From Faecalicatena contorta (GTDB lineage: Bacteria > Bacillota > Clostridia > Lachnospirales > Lachnospiraceae), in the NCBI RefSeq assembly GCF_021531895.1, contig NZ_JAFBIX010000009.1, positions 37,931 to 101,930 on the forward strand: a DNA stretch of 64,000 nucleotides. The letters are read 5' to 3'. The notes under the pieces are model-generated. The model worked only from the letters and a program-made list of their open reading frames with translations. It was not told the DNA's origin and made no database searches. This document shows positions 52,045-61,509 of this stretch, in pieces (position 1 is the stretch's first letter; each line of letters begins with the position of its first letter). The translations under genes were made by a program, and so were the position numbers.

Positions 52045-53307
52045 TCAGACTTCCCGTCTGATACTCATTTTTCTATATAATAGTGATAACAGAATTCCCA
52101 GTACAGCCAGCCCCATTGCAAATAAAAAGGCCGGACTGTAACTGTTCATTCTTTCATGGAGGGCACTCATAATCGTAGGTCCAAGATAACCTGCAAATGC
52201 AAATCCAATAAACATGATTCCATAATTTACACTATTGTTCTTAGCACCGAACTGGTCAGCTGTAAATCCCGGGAACACGCCCATAAATGCACCGAAGCAT
52301 AAACCTACAACTGAAACGCCGGCATAATATTTTACTACGTCTCCTTCTCCTGCACTGTAGAGCAGGAACAATCCTGCCATTGCAGCAATCAACATAATCG
52401 TCAGTGTCTGAATCCTTCCGATTTTATCCGAAAGATATCCTGCTGCCACACGTCCTGCAGCATTGAATAACGCCAGCACGGAAACTGCCGTTGTAGCAGC
52501 AGTAACCGACATACCGATCATCTCCTGGGCAATCGGAGATGCCTGAGAGATTGTCATAAGCCCAAATACCGCTCCGCAGGTGAGCATCAGAATCATAATA
52601 TAAAACACCGGGTCTGCCAGCATTTCTTTCCATTCCTTGTCTCTTACCTGTTTTTCGGCAGCTTTTCCACTTGAAACTTCCGGCTGATATCCGACCGGAA
52701 CAAAATCTTCCGGGCACTTTTCAATCAGAAAAGCCCCGCCACAGATAACGATAATAAAAGCAACTCCCAGAATTTTAAATGTACTCATGACTCCAACTCT
52801 ACGAATCAGTGCATTGGCCACAGGCGGGATCAGCACAGAACTGATTCCATAGGAAGCCGTTGCGATTCCTCCGATCAAACCACGTTTATCCGGAAAAAAT
52901 TTCACAGAATTGCTGATGGTGCATCCGTACACCAACCCCATTGCCAGTCCGCATCCAAGACCATATCCAATCATCAGCATCGGAAGACCGGATGCCATCC
53001 CCGAGAGAATCATTCCTGCACCAAACAGGAGTCCTCCCGCAAATATGACCCACTTCGGTCCCAGTCTGTCATTGGTAAATCCACCGGAGATAAGTGTAAC
53101 CGGACCAACTGAATTTGCAATTGTAAATACGATTGCCAGATTGGATGTATTTAAATTTGTTCCTGTAGCAGAGCTAATATGCTCTGCCACAGGAACAGCA
53201 AATACACTCCAGGCATATAAAGAACCAATACACAGATTAATCAAGCAGCTGGCGAGCAGGATGAACCATCGCTTTTTTGTCAGTTTTATCTGTCTTTTCT
53301 GATTCAT
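52045..53307 (-). CDS. MFS transporter, OFA (oxalate/formate antiporter-like) family
   Basis: The 420-residue protein has twelve hydrophobic segments. It carries the OFA start RWFILLASCLINLCIGSLYAW, the MFS loop GGFTNDRLGPKW and a second half with AAGYLSDKIGRIQTLTIM. OFA members move organic anions. It starts one base after the OYE stop, so it is tightly coupled to that reductase gene and probably imports or exports the island's substrate or product. Confidence 0.88.
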   Translation of the reverse strand: MNQKRQIKLTKKRWFILLASCLINLCIGSLYAWSVFAVPVAEHISSATGTNLNTSNLAIVFTIANSVGPVTLISGGFTNDRLGPKWVIFAGGLLFGAGMILSGMASGLPMLMIGYGLGCGLAMGLVYGCTISNSVKFFPDKRGLIGGIATASYGISSVLIPPVANALIRRVGVMSTFKILGVAFIIVICGGAFLIEKCPEDFVPVGYQPEVSSGKAAEKQVRDKEWKEMLADPVFYIMILMLTCGAVFGLMTISQASPIAQEMIGMSVTAATTAVSVLALFNAAGRVAAGYLSDKIGRIQTLTIMLIAAMAGLFLLYSAGEGDVVKYYAGVSVVGLCFGAFMGVFPGFTADQFGAKNNSVNYGIMFIGFAFAGYLGPTIMSALHERMNSYSPAFLFAMGLAVLGILLSLLYRKMSIRREV

Positions 53308-53308
53308 A

Positions 53309-55279
53309 TTACAACCTCATTGCTGCGTAGTAAGCTTCATTTGTTGCGTGATAGATCTGTCCGACGTTCTTGCAGTCTCCTATAATATAGTACTCATCAA
53401 CCTTATCACACAAAGCATCTACCTTGTCATACGGAGCTCTGAATCCAAGAGCACATACAACAGAATCTGCCTCAACAATAAACTCCTCGCCATCTTTCTC
53501 ACAGAGAACTCCTGTCGGAATGATCTCTTTTACTTTTGTATTTACATAGCATGTTGCTGATTTTTCAATCTCAGGCATAAGTCCTCCTCTATAGAAGGAA
53601 TTTACTTCCTCGGCAACCTTACTCTTCATCTCGATGATAGCGCATTCTTTTCCTTCATGATGGAAAGATACTGCTGCCTCGCCTCCAACGAGACCTCCAC
53701 CCATGATGGCAACTTTTCTTCCCAGTTTTTCCGGATGAAGCTCCGCGTCAATCGCCATAATAACATGTGGAAGATCCATGCCTTTGATCGGCGGACGAAG
53801 TTCATTGGAACCGATTGCAACAAATAATGCATCCGGATTGAAGCATTCTACATACTCAGGTGTCACTTCTGTATTCAGAACTACCTTCACACCTGCTTCT
53901 TCCACTCTCTTCACCATAACTTTACACAGTTTGATAATATCTTCTTTGAAATATGGTGCTCCTGCCGGGTAAAGATTACCGCCCAGTTTATCATTCTTTT
54001 CTACCAGAGTAACATCATGACCTCTGTTTGCCGCAGTGATGGCTGCTTCCATACCTGCAGGACCTCCTCCTGCGATCAGGACTTTCTTCAGACGTTCCGG
54101 TGCTGCTGTTCTGTTCTTTTCCGGAAGCTGCTGTCCCATGGTCGGGTTAACAGTACATTTTACCGTCTCACTCTTAGAAGTCTCTCCGAAGCATTCATAA
54201 CATCTTAAGCAAGGTGTAATATCATCCGCATTGCCTTCCAGGGCTTTCTTTGCCAGATACGGATCTGCCAGAAGTGCTCTTCCGATCTCCACAATATCTG
54301 CCTGTCCTGTTGCGATGATTTCTTCCATCTGTGCCGGGTCATTTAAAGAGCCAACACAGGCAACCGGTTTGCTTACATGCTTTTTGATTTCTGCAGCCAG
54401 GTATACATTGACACCTCTCTTATAGAATGCAGACGGATGAGTACGGCAGAACATATCCGGATCTTCATGATTTCCACAGGATACGTTATAAAGGTCTACT
54501 TTATTCTCTACCATCTGTGCAACCTTCACGCAATCTTCCATACCCAGGCCGATTTCCGTCAGATCATCACCGGAGATACGGATCTCAATCGGGAATCTCG
54601 GTCCGACTCCCTCTCTGACTGCATCCAGTGCCATCATAAGGAATCTTGCGCGGTTCTCTAATGAACCACCGAATTCGTCTGTTCTCTGATTCATAACCGG
54701 TGACAGGAACTGAGAAAACAGCCATCCATGTGCCGCGTGTACCTGTACCATATCGAACCCGCAGTCTTTACACAGTTTTGCACCTTTTCTATAAGAATCA
54801 ATGATTTCAAAGATCAGTTCTCTCGGCATCTCCTGCACCTCTCCTGCAGGTGTCATCTCGTGGCTTGGTCCATATGCCACCTCACAACCATCCTGATCTC
54901 CGCCTACGCTGACCAGTCCGCCGTATTTTCCACCGTGGGACAGCTGAATATTCGAATATGCCCCTGCATTATGAATGGCACGTGCGGCCTCCGCCATTCC
55001 CTGTTTAACACCAAAGGAATCCAGCTGAAGCTGTTTGTTATGTGATTTTCCTGTAGATGAATGTACAATGGATTCTCCATATGTTACGACTGCCACCCCG
55101 CCTTTTGCCTTTTCTTCCAGATAAGTAATCATTTCCGGTGTAAAATGACCTTCCGTTGTAATCATGCTCGGGCTAGTCGGAGCGGCAATAATACGGTTCT
55201 TCAAACGAATGTTCCCGATTCTGATCGGGGAAAAAAGATGTGGATATTTTTCTTTTCCTTTACAACATTTTGCTCCCAT
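53309..55279 (-). CDS. OYE-type NADH:flavin oxidoreductase (FMN, 4Fe-4S, FAD)
   Basis: The 656-residue enzyme has the 2,4-dienoyl-CoA reductase/BaiCD/enone-reductase layout. An N-terminal FMN barrel (residues ~13-345) is followed by an Fe-S cluster on Cys357, Cys360, Cys363 and Cys375 and a C-terminal FAD/NAD module (GGGPAG at 404-409). The active-site segment is HAAHGWLFSQFLSP, with His181 and His184 kept, but Trp186 where many OYEs have the proton-donor Tyr. It probably reduces an activated C=C bond of a small substrate. AAAGGAG precedes the ATG. Confidence 0.9.
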   Translation of the reverse strand: MGAKCCKGKEKYPHLFSPIRIGNIRLKNRIIAAPTSPSMITTEGHFTPEMITYLEEKAKGGVAVVTYGESIVHSSTGKSHNKQLQLDSFGVKQGMAEAARAIHNAGAYSNIQLSHGGKYGGLVSVGGDQDGCEVAYGPSHEMTPAGEVQEMPRELIFEIIDSYRKGAKLCKDCGFDMVQVHAAHGWLFSQFLSPVMNQRTDEFGGSLENRARFLMMALDAVREGVGPRFPIEIRISGDDLTEIGLGMEDCVKVAQMVENKVDLYNVSCGNHEDPDMFCRTHPSAFYKRGVNVYLAAEIKKHVSKPVACVGSLNDPAQMEEIIATGQADIVEIGRALLADPYLAKKALEGNADDITPCLRCYECFGETSKSETVKCTVNPTMGQQLPEKNRTAAPERLKKVLIAGGGPAGMEAAITAANRGHDVTLVEKNDKLGGNLYPAGAPYFKEDIIKLCKVMVKRVEEAGVKVVLNTEVTPEYVECFNPDALFVAIGSNELRPPIKGMDLPHVIMAIDAELHPEKLGRKVAIMGGGLVGGEAAVSFHHEGKECAIIEMKSKVAEEVNSFYRGGLMPEIEKSATCYVNTKVKEIIPTGVLCEKDGEEFIVEADSVVCALGFRAPYDKVDALCDKVDEYYIIGDCKNVGQIYHATNEAYYAAMRL

Positions 55280-55334
55280 AAACTTTCTCCTTTTGAAAAT
55301 GGGCTGTTCAGACAGCCCACTGATTATGCATCTA

Positions 55335-56390
55335 TTATTTTCTTACCTTCCAGATATATTTTCTTGGTTCACCTTTCAGATAAGCGGTTACTTCCTCTCC
55401 CATCATGGTTCCGGACCAGTTATCTACATCTGTAGTGAGTCCTGCCATATGTGGTGTACATACCACATTTCTCATGGATAAAAGCGGATGATTGGCCGGT
55501 ACCGGTTCTTTCCAGTACACATCGATTGCAGCCCCTGCAATGGTCTTATTCATAAGTGCTTCTACAAAATCTTTCTGATCAATGACTGCTGCACGTGCAG
55601 TATTGATTACATATGCAGTCGGTTTCATTTTGGAGAACCAGTCCTTATTGACGATACCCTTTGTAGATGGAAGAACCGGAAGGTGAATACTGATCATGTC
55701 ACTCTCTGCAAGCATGGTATCAAGGTCAACTGCTTTTGCTCCGTCAGACTCAATTCTTTCTGCAGGCATATATGGATCGTATGCAAGAATCTCCATTCCA
55801 AATGCCATCGCCCTTACTGCAACCTCTCGTCCGATTGCACCATATCCTGCGATACCCAGTTTCTTTCCATACAATTCAAAACCAATGCCGTAGTCTACAA
55901 ATGGATGGTTCTCGTCTAACGGACCAAATGTTACATTCTTTACATCCGGTACATCATAGATATCTTCCATAGGCTCACCCACATGCTCCCCCTTAGAAAG
56001 ACCTGTACAGCTCAGTGTCAGATTTCTTGCTGCTGCGATCATCAGACCAATGTTGAACTCTGCTACTGCAACACGGTTTCTTCCCGGTGTGTAGGATAAC
56101 TCCAGACCGGCTTCACTGATTGCATCGTAATCAACAGTTGCCGGTGTACCTTTTGCCACACCCATGAACTTCATACCGGACTCGGCCCATGCCTTAATCG
56201 TATCTGCACCTGCATACTCATCCCCGAGTACTACCAGCTCATGTCCCATACATTCTTCTTTTGTCATCTCTTCTGTAACATTACCTTTTCCGTGCTTTAA
56301 CTCCCCACAGATTGTAATATCACACTGTTCCTTAATAAACTCCATCTGTTTTTCCGGAATTGGAGTACAAAGTGCTAATTTCTTTTTCAT
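55335..56390 (-). CDS. D-isomer 2-hydroxyacid dehydrogenase family protein
   Basis: The 351-residue NAD(P) enzyme has the Rossmann motif GIAGYGAIGREVA. The catalytic Arg is in INTARAAVID, the Glu in DVYWKEPVP and the His in CTPHMAGLT, in the expected order. It would interconvert a 2-hydroxy acid and a 2-keto acid or a related compound. The start at 56390 is chosen because AAAGGAAAAG precedes it and the family N-terminus begins there, although the frame is open to 56567. It lies between the OYE and MFS genes. Confidence 0.88.
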   Translation of the reverse strand: MKKKLALCTPIPEKQMEFIKEQCDITICGELKHGKGNVTEEMTKEECMGHELVVLGDEYAGADTIKAWAESGMKFMGVAKGTPATVDYDAISEAGLELSYTPGRNRVAVAEFNIGLMIAAARNLTLSCTGLSKGEHVGEPMEDIYDVPDVKNVTFGPLDENHPFVDYGIGFELYGKKLGIAGYGAIGREVAVRAMAFGMEILAYDPYMPAERIESDGAKAVDLDTMLAESDMISIHLPVLPSTKGIVNKDWFSKMKPTAYVINTARAAVIDQKDFVEALMNKTIAGAAIDVYWKEPVPANHPLLSMRNVVCTPHMAGLTTDVDNWSGTMMGEEVTAYLKGEPRKYIWKVRK

Positions 56391-56392
56391 CT

Positions 56393-57547
56393 CTACTTTT
56401 CCTTTCTTGCTTTCATGATAAATGTAAATACTGCAACCACCGTCATTCCAACTGCGGAAATCAGATATACATTCGTTGTTGTGATATCTCCAAAAACAAT
56501 CTTTGAAACCGTATTCAGGACAGTCGGAGAAACGAGCTGTCCAAAACACATTGCGCATGTAAAACATGCGGATGCCATCGCGGTTGCCACCGGCTTTACA
56601 GCTCCTGCAACATCTACCATTGCCTGTGGAATGAACATTCCCTGAGAGAAGCCACAGAAAACCGCACCAATCAAAAGCATCACAAAATTAGACGGGAACA
56701 GAACCAGCAGCAAAGCACCTGCGCTGAAACTCAGCATTGCAACCGGAAGTGTATATTTCTTTGTCACCTTCGTGATCATTCCAAGAATCAGTCCCACCAC
56801 AATCTGGGAACCGGAGAAGATACCGGTCAGATTTCCTGATGCCGCGGTATCTCCCGCAAGGCTTCCACTTAAGTGCATTGCAATATTCGTTGTAAAAGTA
56901 ATCAAAAATAAAAATTCAATCATTCCCAGCGCAGATATTTTGAATACTTCTTTGTTAAGCCTAATCTTTTCCGTACTGCTTACTTTCGCTTTTCCGGTAT
57001 CCGGGAGGCAGAATGAAATCAATAGCATAGAAATAAATCCAATCACATTAATCAGGTATGCATTTCGGAAACCGCCTGCTCCCAGCATTCCGCCTACGGT
57101 CGTTACCACAACCATGCCTGCTCCCACACTGGCAGCCTGAATTCCCATAACAGATACTCTCTCGTCTCCTTCAAAGAATTCTGCCACCACTGCCGTATTT
57201 AAAGCCGTTGCCAGTCCCAGTCCCACTCCGTAAAATGTCCGCGCAAAGAACAGGAGTCCAAAACTATCCGACAGGAACGGGAGGAAACCGGTGACGCCAG
57301 CCACAAGACTTCCAAAGATAAGCAGTTTCTTCTTACTGATCTTTACGACCAGCCATCCTGACAATACCGCGACGATCATAGACATCAGTGCGGGTGCCGT
57401 AATCAGCATCTGTATCAGACTGATATTTACATCCGGGTAATTTTCCTGTATCTGCCCCAGTACCGGTGAGACACAGTACTGTAATCCCTGAATGAATGAA
57501 ATTGCCACGATTGAAATAATTATTTTAATCTTCTTTCCTTTACTCAC
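56393..57547 (-). CDS. MFS transporter
   Basis: The 384-residue protein has about twelve helices. It begins IIISIVAISFIQGLQYCVSPVLG, with the family loop GWLVVKISKKKLL and ARTFYGVGLGLATALNTAVVAEFF. It uses a GTG start and a weak AGAAGGG site. It differs from the two OFA members in this island. It ends two bases before the hydroxyacid dehydrogenase start. The direction and substrate are unknown. Confidence 0.85.
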   Translation of the reverse strand: MSKGKKIKIIISIVAISFIQGLQYCVSPVLGQIQENYPDVNISLIQMLITAPALMSMIVAVLSGWLVVKISKKKLLIFGSLVAGVTGFLPFLSDSFGLLFFARTFYGVGLGLATALNTAVVAEFFEGDERVSVMGIQAASVGAGMVVVTTVGGMLGAGGFRNAYLINVIGFISMLLISFCLPDTGKAKVSSTEKIRLNKEVFKISALGMIEFLFLITFTTNIAMHLSGSLAGDTAASGNLTGIFSGSQIVVGLILGMITKVTKKYTLPVAMLSFSAGALLLVLFPSNFVMLLIGAVFCGFSQGMFIPQAMVDVAGAVKPVATAMASACFTCAMCFGQLVSPTVLNTVSKIVFGDITTTNVYLISAVGMTVVAVFTFIMKARKEK

Positions 57548-57569
57548 TTTGCTGTTGTCCCTTCTATCA

Positions 57570-58715
57570 CTAAAATGCCTTTTCCAGAATGGAAAGAATA
57601 TCTTCTTTTGTAATGTTCTGACGTGGATTAAATCCCAACACAGGCTCTTTTAATACATCCTCGGCCAGCATATCGAAGTCTTTCTTTTCAATTCCCTGCT
57701 CTGACAGGGTCTTGATTCCAAGTTCTGCAGTCAGATTCTTCAACTCTTTTGCAAGCAGAAGCTTATCCTCATCCAGGTTACCGCTTACCGGAAGATTGAT
57801 TGCTCTTGCCAGATCAACCATTTTTTCCGGACAACTGTCTGCATTATATTCCATAACATATGGAAGCACGGTTGCATTTGCCATACCGTGTGCAAGACCA
57901 AAATGTGCACTCAATGTATGAGCGATTCCGTGTACCAGTCCCAGGTTCGCATTGGAGAAACCAAACCCTGTGATAATACAGCCAAGCATCATCTGTTCTC
58001 TTGCGTCCATATCAGAACCGTCTTTTACAACTTTTGCCAGATTTTTATGAAGAATCTCCAGCCCTTTCAGAGAATTGTACTCCGTCAGCGGAGTCGCCAT
58101 GTTGGAAATATAGCTCTCTACCGCATGTGTAATTGCATCCATACCTGTTGCTGCAGTAACACCTGCCGGAACGGTTCTTGTAAAATCCGGGTCAGCGATA
58201 ACGTCTGAAGCCACAATATTATTGTCAATTACAACATATTTAATCACTTTCTCTGTATCGATCAGTGCACTTACATTGGTAATCTCACTGGAAGTTCCTG
58301 CCGTCGTAGGAATAGCGATCAATGGAAGACATGGGTTTTTCACCATTCCCATTCCACCATATTCACCGATAGTTCCGGGATTTGTCATCAGAACATTGAT
58401 TGCTTTGGCCAGGTCAATACTGCTTCCGCCTCCTGCTGCCACAAAACCGTCAACCTGTGCTTCTTTTGCAATCGCTGCTGCCTCTTCCACCACTTCATTG
58501 GTAGGATTCGGAATGACTCCGTCAAAGATGGTAGCTTTCACACCGGCTTTTTCCACCTGTTCCATCACTTTCTCTGCGATGCCGGCTGCCTTTACTCCCT
58601 GATCATAGACAACCATGATATTTTTCAAGCCATATCCTGCAAGAATCTCCGGAAGTTTCTCTACGGCACCTCTTCCGAACGTTATATTGCTTTTTACAAA
58701 AAAGTTAAAACTCAT
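57570..58715 (-). CDS. Iron-containing alcohol dehydrogenase (group III)
   Basis: The 381-residue enzyme reduces an aldehyde or oxidises an alcohol with NAD(H). The NAD motif GGGSSIDLAKAIN is present, and the metal ligands are Asp193, His197, His262 and His276 (GMDAITHAVE, LVHGIAHTLSAHFGLAHG). It resembles lactaldehyde/1,3-propanediol/butanol dehydrogenases. Next to a class II aldolase, reduction of the aldolase aldehyde product, as FucO does, is a likely role. GGAGG precedes the ATG. Confidence 0.92.
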   Translation of the reverse strand: MSFNFFVKSNITFGRGAVEKLPEILAGYGLKNIMVVYDQGVKAAGIAEKVMEQVEKAGVKATIFDGVIPNPTNEVVEEAAAIAKEAQVDGFVAAGGGSSIDLAKAINVLMTNPGTIGEYGGMGMVKNPCLPLIAIPTTAGTSSEITNVSALIDTEKVIKYVVIDNNIVASDVIADPDFTRTVPAGVTAATGMDAITHAVESYISNMATPLTEYNSLKGLEILHKNLAKVVKDGSDMDAREQMMLGCIITGFGFSNANLGLVHGIAHTLSAHFGLAHGMANATVLPYVMEYNADSCPEKMVDLARAINLPVSGNLDEDKLLLAKELKNLTAELGIKTLSEQGIEKKDFDMLAEDVLKEPVLGFNPRQNITKEDILSILEKAF

Positions 58716-58725
58716 ACCGCTCCTC

Positions 58726-59364
58726 CTATACTGCCTGGTCTGCTGCGATCAACTCTTTCATTTTCCTAACTGCTTCTTCTGGCATTGGCTGGAACACACC
58801 TGCGATCTTAGCGTAGTATGCGGTCTGAGCCATTTCCTCTGTGTAAATCGTAGCTGACATAGCTGCTTTCATATCTTTCCCGCAGCAGAACATTCCGTGA
58901 TTCTTGATCAACACTGCTCTTCCTTCTGCTCCAAGAGCTTCTACCACTTTTTCTGCCACATCATCGCTTCCCGGCATTGTAAACGGAACGATTCCAACCG
59001 GTACGAACTCTGCCTGCGGAGGAGTCGTTGGAAGGAGTTCTCCACTCATGGCTGCGATCGTTGCAAACATACCGTGTGTATGTACCGTCGCTCTGATGTC
59101 TTTTCTTGCTCTCATAGCTGCCGTATGCATCGGAACTTCTGATGAAGGTTTGAACGGTCCGTCCAGCCATTTACCGTTCAGATCTACGATCGCAATCTGG
59201 TCCGCTGTCATTCCTTTGTATGGAATTCCGCTTGGTGTGATCGCTACTACATCCTCTTTATCATCTCTCATGGCAATATTTCCTGATGTGCCGTGAATTA
59301 ATCCCATATCAACTGCGTCCAAAATTGCATCTAAAACTATTTTTCTGGTATTTTCGTATTTCAT
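58726..59364 (-). CDS. Class II aldolase/adducin family (fuculose-phosphate-aldolase-like)
   Basis: The 212-residue Zn aldolase has GTSGNIA at 25-31, the phosphate-binding TPSG, the catalytic Glu76 in KPSSEVPMH, and Zn ligands His95, His97 (TVHTHG) and His156 (KNHGMF). This is the full FucA set. It would split a phosphorylated ketose into dihydroxyacetone phosphate and an aldehyde, or act as an epimerase or decarboxylase. It is the first gene of the seven-gene operon and is divergent from the PRD regulator. Confidence 0.9.
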   Translation of the reverse strand: MKYENTRKIVLDAILDAVDMGLIHGTSGNIAMRDDKEDVVAITPSGIPYKGMTADQIAIVDLNGKWLDGPFKPSSEVPMHTAAMRARKDIRATVHTHGMFATIAAMSGELLPTTPPQAEFVPVGIVPFTMPGSDDVAEKVVEALGAEGRAVLIKNHGMFCCGKDMKAAMSATIYTEEMAQTAYYAKIAGVFQPMPEEAVRKMKELIAADQAV

Positions 59365-59394
59365 CTTTCATGACCTCCTGTTTTTTATATCTAT

Positions 59395-59455
59395 ATATTA
59401 ATCTCCAGACCCTTCTGTCTCAAATTGGGTTTTTCCTCTTTAAAACGGCAATGCT
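59395..59455 (-). promoter_or_regulatory. Promoter and upstream 21-bp operator of the aldolase operon
   Basis: On the minus strand TTGAGA (59418-59423), a 17-base spacer and TAATAT (59395-59400) form the promoter. The motif at 59435-59455, with core TTGCCGTTTTAAAG, lies exactly 11 bp upstream of the -35 box, as in the ACP operon. On the plus strand the motif overlaps the expected -35 position of the regulator gene (TATACT near 59472-59477). Confidence 0.8.
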
Positions 59456-59499
59456 TTTTGATAATATATATCTATACTTTTCAAGAAAGGATTACGGCT

Positions 59500-61440
59500 A
59501 TGGACAAACTGAATTTAACCCTTCGCCAACGCAAGCTCCTTCACATGATGCAGGAACAGACCACCTATATTACCGGAAGCGAACTGGCAAAACAGCTCAA
59601 TGTGTCTCCGCGCACTATCAGGAGCGACGTTGTAGAAATCAACCGCAATATCCGGCCTTATCAGGCAGAGATACTGTCTGAGCGGAGCAAAGGCTATCTC
59701 TATGCTGCTGAAAACCCGGAAAAAATACAGGAAATGAATCAGATAGATACTGCTTTTTTTACAAAAGAAGACCGTGTCAGGTATCTGGCATTCCGACTGT
59801 GCCTGACAGATGAACCACTGAACATGTACGACCTGGAAGACGAAATGTTCGTCAGCCATACCACGCTGGAACACGACCTTCATCATTTAAAAATGAAATA
59901 TGTATTATCGGAGCCCTATATAAAACTGGAACAGAAAAAAGACAATCTTTCTTTTGAAGAAAACGAAAAAAAACGGCGTGATATTCTCAATCACCTGTTT
60001 CACGAAGACTGGAATTACAATACCAGCGGAAATACCTATTATGGATATAATTTTTTAAATAAAGATATTCTGGAGTATATTATGGATGAAGTGCCTCTTC
60101 ACCTGAGCAAATACAACATTGCAATGGAGGATCCGACTCTGGTTTCTCTGAATCTCTCCCTTGCCATCATGTACCACCGTATCCGCTCCGGACATCCTCT
60201 GCCCAGTACCTCTCCTGTTCCCAAACCGGATACACAGGCAAATCTTGCAGCCACAAGCATTTTAGATGCACTGGAAGGACAGCTGCACTGCGCATTTAAT
60301 CAGGAGGAACGAGATGACATCTATCAGCGGATTGCTTCCGGGCATTTGCCTGATATCTCAAACACGGATTCAGCTTCCCTATCCCGGCATTTTGGTCCAA
60401 GAACTTTGAATATGGCCGATGCGTATCTCAAAAAAATACAGGAAGTTTTTCATCTGGATTTTGCGGACGATGATGATTTTTATATCACGCTGCTGTCATA
60501 CCTCCGTTACCTTCAGACACCGGTACATATTTTTAATACGCAGGGGAATCCCAACATTACCAAAAAGAATCTTCTTACAGAATTTGAAATTGCATACCTG
60601 TTTCAGGATCTGGCACTGGAATATCTTGGATATTATATGAACCAGACGGAACTTCTGTATCTTGCCCACTGTATTTCCGGTGCTTTGGAGTTCTTATATG
60701 AGACGCATCCGGAAGCAAAGCTGAAAACTGTTATATGCTGTCATCTGAATCTTTCTGCCGCATGGGCATTAAAAAGGAAAGTTCTGGGAGCATTTGATAA
60801 ATATCTTGATATTACTGCACTTTTGCCTGTTAATACAAAAACAGCCTTTGACTTTCAAAACACCGACCTTGTTCTGTCGACCGTTCGAAAAACAATTACG
60901 GATCATCCCGGAATAGACACGATACAAATCAGCAATTTCTTGGCACCAAAAGACTACCTGACTCTGTCATCATATATCCAGGAAAAGCAGATTGGAAAGA
61001 TGTGCTCTTCCCCAAAAACAGCAGTGAATGAATTATTAGAACATGCTTTCTGGCACGAAAAAGAATCTCTGTCAGACCGATTTTCCATTATTGAATTTAT
61101 GGCATCTGACTTTATACAGAATCGTCTGGTAGAACCTCAATATCTATCAGACATTTTAAGAAGAGAATCCATTTCCACTCGAGCCATCGACCCCGGAATT
61201 CTGTTCCTTCATTCTCTGATACCTTCCACAGAGACGAAACTATCAATCACCACTCTGGATCACAGAATTATATGGAATTCTCATAAAATCCGAATTATCA
61301 TTATGGCGGCCTTCCATCCGGATGATACTTCTTTGTTATTCCGACTTTTACATACATTCTACAATGATACGATTGATATGGAAGTCCTTCAGATGTTAAA
61401 AACAAAGACCGAAATTATCGATTTCTTTTCGGAAACATAA
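59500..61440 (+). CDS. PRD-domain transcriptional regulator with EIIB- and EIIA-like domains
   Basis: The 646-residue LicR/MtlR-like activator has an N-terminal HTH (LRQRKLLHMMQEQTTYITGS, then LNVSPRTIRSDVVEIN). Two PRDs follow (YHRIRSGHPLP in PRD1; LRYLQTPVHIFN in PRD2), then an EIIB-like part with the cysteine VICCHLNLS. A C-terminal EIIA-like domain has the His in GILFLHSLIPS. Phosphorylation of these sites by PTS proteins would set activity, yet no PTS genes are in the window. The start at 59500 follows AAAGGA. It probably acts at the 21-bp motif shared by three operons. Confidence 0.88.
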   Translation: MDKLNLTLRQRKLLHMMQEQTTYITGSELAKQLNVSPRTIRSDVVEINRNIRPYQAEILSERSKGYLYAAENPEKIQEMNQIDTAFFTKEDRVRYLAFRLCLTDEPLNMYDLEDEMFVSHTTLEHDLHHLKMKYVLSEPYIKLEQKKDNLSFEENEKKRRDILNHLFHEDWNYNTSGNTYYGYNFLNKDILEYIMDEVPLHLSKYNIAMEDPTLVSLNLSLAIMYHRIRSGHPLPSTSPVPKPDTQANLAATSILDALEGQLHCAFNQEERDDIYQRIASGHLPDISNTDSASLSRHFGPRTLNMADAYLKKIQEVFHLDFADDDDFYITLLSYLRYLQTPVHIFNTQGNPNITKKNLLTEFEIAYLFQDLALEYLGYYMNQTELLYLAHCISGALEFLYETHPEAKLKTVICCHLNLSAAWALKRKVLGAFDKYLDITALLPVNTKTAFDFQNTDLVLSTVRKTITDHPGIDTIQISNFLAPKDYLTLSSYIQEKQIGKMCSSPKTAVNELLEHAFWHEKESLSDRFSIIEFMASDFIQNRLVEPQYLSDILRRESISTRAIDPGILFLHSLIPSTETKLSITTLDHRIIWNSHKIRIIIMAAFHPDDTSLLFRLLHTFYNDTIDMEVLQMLKTKTEIIDFFSET

Positions 61441-61461
61441 AAAACAACTCACAACGCAGTA

Positions 61462-61492
61462 AAGCGGGTTCTCTTTTTAGAGGCACCCGCTT
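61462..61492. terminator. Hairpin between convergent regulator and kinase genes
   Basis: AAGCGGGT (61462-61469) pairs with ACCCGCTT (61485-61492), with an inner CTCT/AGAG stem. No strong T run follows, so termination is likely but not certain. Confidence 0.6.
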
Positions 61493-61509
61493 CTGCAATG
61501 AATCACTAT

